Assembly: GCF_022815725.1 (NCBI RefSeq)
Contig: NZ_JALGRF010000006.1
Span: forward strand, 62,001-126,000
Reading direction: 5' to 3'
Source of the DNA: Streptomyces sp. APSN-46.1
GTDB taxonomy: Bacteria; Actinomycetota; Actinomycetes; Streptomycetales; Streptomycetaceae
Length of the DNA: 64,000 bases
The notes beneath the pieces were generated by a model. It was not told the DNA's origin. It was given only the letters and a program-made list of their open reading frames with translations, and ran no database searches. Made by a program: the position numbers and the translations under genes. This document shows, piece by piece, positions 24,740 through 32,716 of the stretch; positions within the stretch are counted from its first letter, which is position 1, and each line of letters begins with the position of its first letter.

Positions 24740-26716
24740 ATGCAGCCGCTCGAAGCCGGCGAACCGCGGACCATCGGCGCGTACCGGCTGCTCGGCCGGC
24801 TCGGAGCGGGCGGCATGGGCCGCGTCTACCTCGGCCGCAGCGCCGGCGGCCGGACGGTCGCGGTCAAGATCGTGCACCCGCATTTCGCCTCCGACGAGGA
24901 GTTCCGGGCCCGGTTCCGCCGCGAGGTCGAGGCCGCCCGGCGGGTGGGCGGGGAGTGGACCGCGCCGGTACTGGACGCGGACCCGGAGGCTCCGGTGCCG
25001 TGGGTGGCCACCGGGTACGTGGCGGGGCCCTCCCTGGACCGCGCGGTGGCCGCCCACGGTCCGCTGCCGGAGGCCTCGGTACGGGCCGTCGGCGCCGGGC
25101 TGGCCCGCGCCCTGGTGGCGGTGCACCGGCTGGGCCTCGTCCACCGGGACGTGAAGCCGTCGAACGTGATGCTGACCCTCGACGGGCCCCGGCTCATCGA
25201 CTTCGGGATCGCCCGCGCCACGGACGGCACCGCCTCGCTGACCTCCACCGGGGTCTCCGTCGGCTCGCCCGGCTACATGTCGCCCGAGCAGATCCTGGGC
25301 AAGGGCGTCACCGGCGCCGCCGACGTGTTCTCGCTCGGCGCGGTCCTGGCCTTCGCCGCGAGCGGGCGGCCGCCCTTCACCGGGGACAACTCGGCGACCC
25401 TCCTCTACAAGGTGGTCCACGAGCCGCCCGAGCTCGGCGGGATCCCGTCCGGGGAACTGCGGGAGCTGATCGCCGCCTGCCTGGCCAAGGCGGCCGCCGA
25501 CCGGCCGGCCCCGCAGGCCGTGGCGGAGGCCCTCGGCGGCGCGCTCGGCGCCCCCGGCTGGCTGCCCGCGCCCCTGGTCGAGGAGGCCAGCCGGGCCGCC
25601 GTGGCACTGCTGGACCTGGACGCCGATTCCTCCGAGGGCGGTACGGAGATCGGCTCGGCGGCGTACGAAGCCGGACCCGGCTCCGGCTCCGGCTCCGGGC
25701 CTGGTTCCGGCTCGGGCTCCGGCTCGGGGCCCCGCTCCGGCCCCGGCCCGAGGCCCGGCTCCAACTTCGGCCCCGGCTCCAACTTCGGCCCCGGCTCCGG
25801 CTCGGGCTCGGGCTCGGGCTCCGGGCCCGGCTCCGGCTTCGGCCCGGGGCCCGGCTCCGGGGCCGGCGTCGAATTTCCCTCGGGGCCCGTGCCGTTCACG
25901 GCTCCGTCGTACGGGGGCGCGGCGGGCGGATTCGGGCCCGCCGACGCGCCGACCTCCGGGCCGGGAGGGTCGGGAGGGCCCTACGGGCCGCCGCCTGCGG
26001 ATGCCTCCGGCGCGCAGGCCTGGACGGCGGGTCCGTACGGTCGGCCGGCTGCCGGTCCCTATGGCTCGCCCACCGAGACGGCGGGCGGCGGGGTACCGGG
26101 CCCGCGGACCGCGCCCGACGGGCGGCAGGTGAGCGTGACCGCCGCCGGGCGCCGGTTCAGCTGCACCCTCGTGCTCGCCGCGGCCGCCGTCCTGGCCGCG
26201 CTGTCCGGCGGGCTGTACGGGATGGGGCTGCTGCCCGGCCAGAGCGGCAAGGAGCGGGACCTGGCCGACGGCGGTCCGAAGCCCTCCGCCTCGGCTCCGG
26301 CTCCGGGCGCGACCCCGTCCGCCGCCACCCCGAGCGGCAGCGCCAAGGGCACCCGGAACGACGTGCCCAAGGAACTCACCGGCACCTGGAAGGGAACGGT
26401 AACCACCGCCCGGATGGGCGTCGCCAGCGAGTTCGAGATCACCATCAAGGCGGGCAAGGTGGGCGAGACCGTCGCACGCGACAAGTCGGTCCTCCCCATC
26501 CTCGGCACGGACTGCAGCGGCGACTGGAAGCTCGCCTCCGCCACCGACCGCTCCCTCGTGCTGGACACCTCCGGCGGCCCCAACCCGGCGCCGGGCATCT
26601 GCTCCAACGGCTCCGCCGACGAGCGCTTCACCCTCAAAGAGAACGGGACCCTGCACTACAAATCGGGTGACGCTCCGGCAGGAAACCCCGAGGGCGACCT
26701 GACCCGTATCCCGTGA
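24740..26716 (+). CDS. Membrane-anchored Ser/Thr protein kinase (PknB-type)
   Basis: A 658-residue Hanks-type kinase. The catalytic domain (about 13-275) has the glycine loop LGAGGMG, Lys43 (AVKIV), H135-R-D-V-K-P-S-N, D154-F-G and the GSPGYMSPEQ activation segment. Residues about 310-380 are a Gly-Ser-Pro hexanucleotide-repeat linker, a transmembrane helix lies near 474-497, and the C-terminal about 110 residues are extracellular (ELTGTWKGTVTT...) with two Cys. The external domain resembles a small lipocalin/beta-barrel sensor common in Streptomyces kinases; the ligand is unknown. ATG 24740 follows GGGGGAGG; a TTG at 24695 is in frame but unneeded. Confidence 0.92.
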   Translation: MQPLEAGEPRTIGAYRLLGRLGAGGMGRVYLGRSAGGRTVAVKIVHPHFASDEEFRARFRREVEAARRVGGEWTAPVLDADPEAPVPWVATGYVAGPSLDRAVAAHGPLPEASVRAVGAGLARALVAVHRLGLVHRDVKPSNVMLTLDGPRLIDFGIARATDGTASLTSTGVSVGSPGYMSPEQILGKGVTGAADVFSLGAVLAFAASGRPPFTGDNSATLLYKVVHEPPELGGIPSGELRELIAACLAKAAADRPAPQAVAEALGGALGAPGWLPAPLVEEASRAAVALLDLDADSSEGGTEIGSAAYEAGPGSGSGSGPGSGSGSGSGPRSGPGPRPGSNFGPGSNFGPGSGSGSGSGSGPGSGFGPGPGSGAGVEFPSGPVPFTAPSYGGAAGGFGPADAPTSGPGGSGGPYGPPPADASGAQAWTAGPYGRPAAGPYGSPTETAGGGVPGPRTAPDGRQVSVTAAGRRFSCTLVLAAAAVLAALSGGLYGMGLLPGQSGKERDLADGGPKPSASAPAPGATPSAATPSGSAKGTRNDVPKELTGTWKGTVTTARMGVASEFEITIKAGKVGETVARDKSVLPILGTDCSGDWKLASATDRSLVLDTSGGPNPAPGICSNGSADERFTLKENGTLHYKSGDAPAGNPEGDLTRIP

Positions 26717-26790
26717 TCGCCGCCGAAGGCCGCTGGCGTAGGCTGGATCGGTCCGTACCTCTTGACACACCGCCGAAAGGTGACGCACCG

Positions 26791-27990
26791 GTGACCGACC
26801 AGGCCGTTCTCCAGTCTGTCCTCGACCGCGCCGCCGCGGGGGGCCGGATCACCAAGGAAGAGGCGCTCGACCTCTACCGGCACGCCCCGCTGCACGCGCT
26901 CGGCCAGGCCGCCGACGCGGTGCGCCGCCGCCGCTACGCCGGTACCGAGCACATCGCGACGTACATCATCGAGCGCAACATCAACTACACGAACGTGTGC
27001 GTGACGGCGTGCAAGTTCTGCGCCTTCTACGCGGCCCCGAAGGACACCAAGAAGGGCTGGTCCCGCGACCTCGACGACATCCTGCGCCGCTGCGCGGAGA
27101 CCGTCGAGCTCGGCGGCACGCAGATCATGTTCCAGGGCGGGCACCACCCGGACTACGGCGTCGAGTACTACGAGCACCACTTCGCCGCCATCAAGCAGGC
27201 GTTCCCGCAGCTGGTCATCCACTCCCTCGGCGCGTCCGAGGTCGAGCACATGGCCCGGATCTCGGGCGTCTCGGCGGAGGAGGCCATCCAGCGCATCCAC
27301 GCCGCCGGCCTCGACTCCTTCGCGGGCGCCGGCGCCGAACTGCTGCCGGCCCGGCCGCGCAAGGCGATCGCCCCGCTCAAGGAGTCCGGCGAGCGCTGGC
27401 TGGAGATCATGGAGATCGCCCACAAGCTGGGCGTGGAGTCCACCTCCACCATGCTGATGGGCACCGGCGAGACCAACGCCGAGCGCATCGAGCACATCGC
27501 GATGATCCGGGACACGCAGGACCGCAGCGGCGGCTTCCGCGCCTTCATCCCCTACACGTACCAGCCCGAGAACAACCACCTCAAGGGCCGGACCCAGGCG
27601 ACGGTGTTCGAGTACCTGCGCATGATCGCCATCGCGCGGCTCTTCCTCGACAACATCGCCCACATCCAGGGCTCCTGGCTGACCGTCGGCAAGGAGGCGG
27701 GCCAGCTCTCGCTGCACTACGGCGCGGACGACCTCGGCTCGATCATGCTGGAGGAGAACGTGGTCTCCTCGGCCGGCGCCAAGCACCGCTCGAACCGCCA
27801 GGAGATCATCGACCTGATCCGCAAGGCGGGCCGTACCCCGGCGCAGCGCGCGACGACGTACGAGCACCTCCTCGTGCACGACGACCCGGCGAACGACCCG
27901 GTCGACGACCGCGTGGTCTCGCACATCTCCTCAACCGCGATCGCAGGCGGTACGGCGCACCCCGAGCTGAAGCTCATCTCCACGAACTGA
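26791..27990 (+). CDS. mqnC: Cyclic dehypoxanthine futalosine synthase MqnC
   Basis: A 399-residue radical-SAM enzyme that cyclises dehypoxanthine futalosine in the futalosine menaquinone pathway. The C-x3-C-x2-C cluster motif is at Cys70, Cys74 and Cys77 (CVTACKFC), preceded by the ERNINYTNVC lead. Glycine-rich SAM contacts (TQIMFQGGHHPD) follow, and the C-terminal half carries the FIPYTYQPENN segment of this family. GAAAGG lies 10 nt before GTG 26791. It ends 10 bp before the imidazolonepropionase-like gene, so they are likely co-transcribed. Length matches the family. Confidence 0.95.
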   Translation: MTDQAVLQSVLDRAAAGGRITKEEALDLYRHAPLHALGQAADAVRRRRYAGTEHIATYIIERNINYTNVCVTACKFCAFYAAPKDTKKGWSRDLDDILRRCAETVELGGTQIMFQGGHHPDYGVEYYEHHFAAIKQAFPQLVIHSLGASEVEHMARISGVSAEEAIQRIHAAGLDSFAGAGAELLPARPRKAIAPLKESGERWLEIMEIAHKLGVESTSTMLMGTGETNAERIEHIAMIRDTQDRSGGFRAFIPYTYQPENNHLKGRTQATVFEYLRMIAIARLFLDNIAHIQGSWLTVGKEAGQLSLHYGADDLGSIMLEENVVSSAGAKHRSNRQEIIDLIRKAGRTPAQRATTYEHLLVHDDPANDPVDDRVVSHISSTAIAGGTAHPELKLISTN

Positions 27991-28000
27991 CGCTCGATCG

Positions 28001-28705
28001 ATGCTGACGCTGCACACCGCCGAACTCCTCGTCCCCGGACCGGGACCCGGACCCAAACCCGGACCCGGACCCGGACCCGGACCGGGTTCCGCGCCGCTGC
28101 CCGGCGGCGCGGTGCTCGTCGAGGGCGACCGGATCAGCCGGGTGGGCCCGTACGAGGAGCTCGCGGCGGCCTGCCCGCACGCGCGGGTCCGCCGCTGGCC
28201 CGGGGTGCTGACGCCGGGGCTGTGGGTGCGCGACGGGGACGTGCTGCTGGAGCGGACGTACTACCCGGACGACCCCTACGAGGTCACCGAGCTGGGCGCG
28301 GACCCGATCAGCGAGGACGCGGCGCTGGCCGACCTCAAGCTGACCGAGGTCCGCTGGGGCCACAGCGCCCGGCGCGGGACGCAGAAGCTGCTGGCCCGCG
28401 GGGTGGTGGCGGTGGCGGGCCGGTTCGCGATCCCGGCGGTGCGGACGGCTGTGGCCCGTTCGGGGCTGACGATCCTTCCTCCCGCCCAGGCCGGTGCCGG
28501 GGCGCGGGAGCCCTCCGCCCCCTCCCTGGACCCTCTCGCCGGGCGGGAGTCGGTGGAGGAGGCCTTCCACGGGGTCCTGGAGCCGGGCGCACCGGCCCGC
28601 TTCGCGGCGTTCGCCGTCGCGGACCTGGCGGAGCTGGCGGCGCGGGGCACGGCCACCTGCGTGGCCACCGTCATCGGCGGACGTCTGCTGCACCGCCGCC
28701 GCTGA
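28001..28705 (+). CDS. Imidazolonepropionase-like (amidohydrolase N-terminal-type) protein
   Basis: A 234-residue protein whose first 100 residues have the composite beta-domain of metal-dependent hydrolases (LTLHTAELLV...GGAVLVEGDRISRVGPYEEL...VLTPGLW). It lacks the TIM barrel with its metal ligands, so enzymatic activity is doubtful. Residues 12-28 are an inserted GPGPGPKPGPGPG repeat from a CCGGAC-type microsatellite. It follows mqnC by 10 bp, a pairing conserved in streptomycetes, which hints at a link to menaquinone metabolism. Its 3' end overlaps a convergent LuxR-type gene by 35 bp. Confidence 0.7.
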   Translation: MLTLHTAELLVPGPGPGPKPGPGPGPGPGSAPLPGGAVLVEGDRISRVGPYEELAAACPHARVRRWPGVLTPGLWVRDGDVLLERTYYPDDPYEVTELGADPISEDAALADLKLTEVRWGHSARRGTQKLLARGVVAVAGRFAIPAVRTAVARSGLTILPPAQAGAGAREPSAPSLDPLAGRESVEEAFHGVLEPGAPARFAAFAVADLAELAARGTATCVATVIGGRLLHRRR

Positions 28706-29033
28706 GCGGTTCCGGGGGCCGTACGTCGGTCACGTCCGTCACCTCGGTCACCTCGGTCACGTCGTTCGCGCCCTCTCGGGCGAGGGCGGCGAGCAGGCAG
28801 GCCTGCAGGCGGCTGATACCGCCCAGTTTGGCCCGTATGTTGCCCACGTGGAACTTCACCGTGCTGACGGACAGCAGGAGTTCGGCGGCGAGTTCCGCGT
28901 TCGAGGCGCCGGTGGCCAGGCAGCGGAACACGGCCGACTCCTGCTCCGTGAGCTGCGCTTCCTCCCGGAGCGGCGGCCCGGCCGGGTCCGGCGAGGGGAA
29001 CCAGGCGGGCACGGTGAAGCTGACGACGCGCAC
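28671..29033 (-). CDS. Single-domain LuxR-type HTH regulator
   Basis: A 120-residue protein with a LuxR/GerE helix-turn-helix at about residues 28-85 (LTEQESAVFRCLATGASNAELAAELLLSVSTVKFHVGNIRAKLG). No receiver or ligand domain is present. The C-terminus is a short V-T-E-V-T-E-V-T-D repeat. GTG 29033 is preferred because GAGGAG lies 8 nt upstream; GTG 29042 would sit almost on that sequence. It overlaps the imidazolonepropionase-like gene tail-to-tail. Confidence 0.75.
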   Translation of the reverse strand: MRVVSFTVPAWFPSPDPAGPPLREEAQLTEQESAVFRCLATGASNAELAAELLLSVSTVKFHVGNIRAKLGGISRLQACLLAALAREGANDVTEVTEVTDVTDVRPPEPLSGGGAADVRR

Positions 29034-29106
29034 GGTGTTCACTCCTCACCCCCCGGCCGGCCCCGGGCGATCAACTCGGCGGCTGATCCTGGGCATCGGC
29101 TCCTGC

Positions 29107-30072
29107 CTAAGGGACGTGCGGGCCCGCCAGATAAGTTCCGCTCCGGTCGAAAGGCCAGGCGTTCGCCGTGCAGCCGAGCAGCCCCTTGATCTGCTGCATC
29201 ATCGCCGGGGCGGGCTTGCCCGGGCCCGGACAGGTCTCGTGTTCGTGGCCGAGCTCGTGTCCCACCTCGTGGTTGACGATCAGCGCCCGGTACTCCTCCA
29301 CCGGGCCCTTGAACTGCGGTGATCCCTCCTGCCAGCGCTTGAGGTTGACGACGACGTCGTGGCCGGCGCGGCAGTTGGTCTCACCGACGAGCTCGGGGGT
29401 GACCACCTCGCACAGCCGGTCGGTGGTCGTGGGGGTGGCGATCTTCACCGTGAAGTCCACCGGCTGCCCGGGCCCGGCCAGCTGGAAGCCGTACGCCGGG
29501 TCCCTGATCCAGCCCCGCTCGTCCCCGAGGATCGCCTCCACCGCCTTGGCGGCGGCGTTCGGATCGACCCCGCTGCCCTCCTCGACCTCGACCCGCCAGC
29601 GGCGTACGGGGCCCTTGCCCTGCGGCTGCCCGGACGCCGAGGACGCGCCGAAGGTCCCCGGGCCCGCCGCGGGAACGGACGCCGAGGACGCCGGCGACGG
29701 GTTGCCGGACGGACTGGCGGCGGGCGGCGAGGCGGAATCCGGGGCGGCGTGCGAGGAGGACGAGGGCGCGGCCGAGGCCTTCCGCTTGCCGCCCTGGGCG
29801 GCCGGGGCCCCGCCCCCGCCCGTGCCGCCGCTCGCCGGGGACTTCCGCGGGTCCGCACCCGGGCCCCCGGCCCCGCGGCCGTCCGCGACCGTCGAGATCC
29901 CGTCCTCCGGGGCCAGGGCGTACGCGGTCCCCGTGAGCGCGATCAGCACCGCCGAGCTGATGACCGTACGGCGGAGCCGCTTGCGCCGCTCTGCCGCCCG
30001 GCGCCGGGCGCGCGGGCTGAGGGGCGTGCGGGAGCGGGTGCGTGAGCGACCGGTGGAATGGCCTGCCGGCAT
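29107..30072 (-). CDS. DUF3152 exported protein with metzincin-like zinc motif
   Basis: A 321-residue protein with a basic N-terminus (RSRTRSRTPLSPRARRR), one signal/anchor helix near residues 36-54 and a Ser/Ala/Pro-rich low-complexity spacer to about residue 145. The C-terminal DUF3152 domain contains H-E-V-G-H-E-L-G-H-E-H followed by a later MMQQ, the zinc-binding pattern and Met-turn of metzincin proteases. It probably acts outside the cell as a metallopeptidase; substrate unknown. ATG 30072 has only a weak AGGG upstream; GTG 30102 is an in-frame alternative. Confidence 0.78.
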   Translation of the reverse strand: MPAGHSTGRSRTRSRTPLSPRARRRAAERRKRLRRTVISSAVLIALTGTAYALAPEDGISTVADGRGAGGPGADPRKSPASGGTGGGGAPAAQGGKRKASAAPSSSSHAAPDSASPPAASPSGNPSPASSASVPAAGPGTFGASSASGQPQGKGPVRRWRVEVEEGSGVDPNAAAKAVEAILGDERGWIRDPAYGFQLAGPGQPVDFTVKIATPTTTDRLCEVVTPELVGETNCRAGHDVVVNLKRWQEGSPQFKGPVEEYRALIVNHEVGHELGHEHETCPGPGKPAPAMMQQIKGLLGCTANAWPFDRSGTYLAGPHVP

Positions 30073-30361
30073 GGTGTGAAGCCCTTTGTTCAGGGAGGCC
30101 ACCGTATGTGACCCGGGGCGGAGGCGCCCGTACCGGTGCGGATGATCACCACCCGCCACCCTGCCACCCGGCCGTCCGCAGGCCAGTCAACGGGGCGCGC
30201 GTCGTCCCGCGTAACTGTCCTTCGGGCCAGTTCCGGGCGCGGGGGACCGGGCGGGGGCCAGCTGGGGGCCGGGCGGGGGCCGGGTGGGGGGCCGGGCCTG
30301 AGAGGATGGCTCCGTATCCGCCGATCCGCATCGCACACCGACACCGAGGGGCGAACCGCCA

Positions 30362-31054
30362 GTGACAAGGGCCTCCCTGGACAAGCAGCCGCACGAAGTC
30401 GCCTCCATGTTCGACGGTGTGGCGGCGAATTACGACCTCACCAACGACGTCCTCTCCCTCGGCCAGGCCCGGCTGTGGCGCAAGGAGGTCGCCAAGGCGG
30501 TCGGCGCGCGCCCCGCGCAGAAGGTGCTCGACCTGGCCGCCGGGACCGCGACCTCCTCGCTGCCCTTCGCCGCGACCGGCGCGTACGTCGTCCCCTGCGA
30601 CTTCTCCCTCGGCATGCTCCGCGAGGGCAAGAAGCGCAACCCCTGGCTCCCGCTGACCGCGGGCGACGCGACGAAGCTGCCGTTCAAGGACGACGTCTTC
30701 GACACCGTGACGATCTCCTTCGGGCTGCGCAACGTCCAGGACACCGACGCCGCCCTGCGCGAGCTGTACCGGGTGACCAAGCCCGGCGGGCAGGTCGTGA
30801 TCTGCGAGTTCTCGCAGCCCACCTGGGCGCCGTTCCGCACGGTGTACATGGAGTACCTGATGCGCGCGCTGCCGCCGGTGGCCCGGGCGGTGTCCTCCAA
30901 CCCCGACGCGTACGTGTACCTCGCCGAGTCCATCCGCGAGTGGCCCGACCAGCCGGCACTGGCCGCGCTGCTGCAGAAGGCCGGCTGGTCGAAGGTGGCG
31001 TGGCGCGACCTGAGCGGCGGCATCGTGGCGCTGCACCGCGGCACCAAGAAGTAA
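30362..31054 (+). CDS. menG: Demethylmenaquinone methyltransferase
   Basis: A 230-residue SAM-dependent methyltransferase of the UbiE/MenG family, which methylates demethylmenaquinone to menaquinone, the last step. It shows the family's F-D-x-V-A-x-x-Y-D-L-T-N-D start, the SAM loop VLDLAAGTATSS (residues about 55-66), GDATKLPF and the GLRNVQD segment. GAGGGG lies 9 nt before GTG 30362. It is followed after 6 bp by the glutaminase gene in the same direction. With mqnA and mqnC it places menaquinone supply beside the nuo operon. Confidence 0.93.
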   Translation: MTRASLDKQPHEVASMFDGVAANYDLTNDVLSLGQARLWRKEVAKAVGARPAQKVLDLAAGTATSSLPFAATGAYVVPCDFSLGMLREGKKRNPWLPLTAGDATKLPFKDDVFDTVTISFGLRNVQDTDAALRELYRVTKPGGQVVICEFSQPTWAPFRTVYMEYLMRALPPVARAVSSNPDAYVYLAESIREWPDQPALAALLQKAGWSKVAWRDLSGGIVALHRGTKK

Positions 31055-31060
31055 CCACCG

Positions 31061-31987
31061 GTGGACGCCGCGACTTTCGACTACGGGGCGGTGCTGCGCC
31101 GGATCGAGGCCGACATTGCCCCGCTGGTGGGCAGCGGCACGCCCGCCGAGTACATCCCGGCGCTCGCGACCGTGGACCCGGGGAAGTTCGGGATGGCGGT
31201 CGCCGACCTCGACGGCAACGTCTTCGGGGTCGGGGACTGGCAGGTTCCGTTCTCCACCCAGTCCATCACCAAGGTGTTCGCGCTGGCCCTGGCGCTGGCC
31301 GAGGGCGGCGACAGCCTGTGGGAGCGGGTGGGCCGGGAGCCCTCCGGCAACCCGTTCAACTCGCTCGTGCAGCTGGAGTACGAGAACGGCATCCCGCGCA
31401 ACCCGTTCATCAACGCGGGCGCGCTCGTCGTCACAGACCGGCTCCAGACCCTGACGGGTGACGCGAGCAGCGAACTGCTGCGGTTCCTGCGGGAGGAGAG
31501 CGGGAACCCGGACGTCGGCTTCGACGCCGAGGTGGCCGCCTCCGAACACGAGCACGGGGACCGCAACGCGGCCGTGGCCCACTTCATGGCCTCGTACGGG
31601 AACATCGACAACCCGGTGCCGACGCTGCTGGACCACTACTTCTGGCAGTGCTCCATCGAGATGAGCTGCGCCGACCTGGCCCGCGCCGGGCGTTTCCTGG
31701 CCCGGCACGGGCTGCGCACGGACGGCTCGCGGCTGTTGACGCGGAGCGAGGCGAAGCAGGTCAACGCGGTGATGCTGACCTGTGGGACGTACGACGCGGC
31801 GGGGGAGTTCGCGTACCGCGTCGGACTGCCCGGCAAGAGCGGCGTGGGCGGCGGCATCGTCGCGGTCGTCCCGGGCCGGTGCGTCCTGTCGGTATGGAGC
31901 CCCGGCCTGGACCCCCAGGGCAACTCCGTTGCGGGTGTGGCCGCCCTGGACCGCTTCACGACCCTGACGGGCCTGTCCGTCTTCTGA
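31061..31987 (+). CDS. glsA: Glutaminase (GlsA/YbgJ type)
   Basis: A 308-residue serine-dependent beta-lactamase-fold enzyme that hydrolyses glutamine to glutamate and ammonia. The catalytic S68-I-T-K71 motif (FSTQSITKVF), the GNPFNSLVQLEYENGIPRNP block, INAGAL and the GLPGKSGVGGG motif near the end are all present, and length matches the family. It starts 6 bp after menG, so the two are probably co-transcribed though functionally unrelated. Confidence 0.95.
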   Translation: MDAATFDYGAVLRRIEADIAPLVGSGTPAEYIPALATVDPGKFGMAVADLDGNVFGVGDWQVPFSTQSITKVFALALALAEGGDSLWERVGREPSGNPFNSLVQLEYENGIPRNPFINAGALVVTDRLQTLTGDASSELLRFLREESGNPDVGFDAEVAASEHEHGDRNAAVAHFMASYGNIDNPVPTLLDHYFWQCSIEMSCADLARAGRFLARHGLRTDGSRLLTRSEAKQVNAVMLTCGTYDAAGEFAYRVGLPGKSGVGGGIVAVVPGRCVLSVWSPGLDPQGNSVAGVAALDRFTTLTGLSVF

Positions 31988-32002
31988 CGCTGCCGTGCGG
32001 CG

Positions 32003-32078
32003 CCGTTGCCGGGGGCTCCGCCCCCGGAAACGGAGAAAGGGCGGGGCGGGGAGCAGCTCCGCGCAGCGGCCGCCCCCC
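32003..32078. repeat. Interspersed intergenic palindromic element, copy 1
   Basis: CCGGGGGC (32009-32016) pairs with GCCCCCGG (32020-32027), extended by outer CCGTT/AACGG, followed by a GC-rich tail containing CAGCTCCGCGCAGCGG. The same arrangement recurs at 61780-61850. It sits between convergent genes and probably serves as a two-way terminator. Confidence 0.75.
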
Positions 32079-32618
32079 TCAGCCTTGGTCGAGCGCCAGC
32101 TCATACCGGCGGCCGTAACGGCTGCCCCCCGGCAGAAGGAACCGCTCGGCAAGGGTCATGCCCAACCGCTCGGCCACGGCTATCGAGCGGACGTTCTCGT
32201 CGTTGATCATCGCCACCACCCGCGGCACACCCGCCTCCCGCACCCGCCCCAGCGTGGCCAACGCAGCCGCATACGCATACCCCCGCCCCCACGCGGAACG
32301 CCCCAGCCGCCACCCGATCTCGATCTCCCCGACCGGCCCCCACTCCTTCTCCCGGGGCCACGGCTGCGCGCCGGTGAAGCCGATCACCGCGCCGTCCCCG
32401 TCCAGCAGGGTCCACAGGCAGTAGCCGAGCTGCGCGTCGTGCATGCGCTGGCGCGCCGTGAACTCCTCGTACGCGGACAGCTCGGCCGGGCCGCCCAGGA
32501 ACTCCATGACGTCCGGGTCGGCGAAGACGCGGTGCCAGGCGTGTGCGTCCTCGTCGGTGGGCACGCGGAGCTGTACGGCGGGGAGCGGCCGGGTCGGCGA
32601 GCTAGGCGAGGGGGTCAT
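32079..32618 (-). CDS. GNAT-family N-acetyltransferase
   Basis: A 179-residue acetyltransferase of the RimJ/RimL-like Acetyltransf_3 group. The acetyl-CoA-binding signature appears as GRSAWGRGYAYAAA, following the GEIEIGWRLG strand, and NVRSIAVAERLGM is the typical late helix. The acceptor is unknown. ATG 32618 is preferred (AAGGG 9 nt upstream, and the family starts shortly after); an in-frame codon at 32687 would add an unrelated segment. It is divergent from the reductase gene at 32717. Confidence 0.85.
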   Translation of the reverse strand: MTPSPSSPTRPLPAVQLRVPTDEDAHAWHRVFADPDVMEFLGGPAELSAYEEFTARQRMHDAQLGYCLWTLLDGDGAVIGFTGAQPWPREKEWGPVGEIEIGWRLGRSAWGRGYAYAAALATLGRVREAGVPRVVAMINDENVRSIAVAERLGMTLAERFLLPGGSRYGRRYELALDQG

Positions 32619-32716
32619 CGGGGCAGCCCTTCTGATCGCGATCTCTATCGCTGCATAGACTGCGCCATGTCCTGTGCCGTTGGGCACCCTTTATCGAGCC
32701 TTCGGGAGACCCCGCA

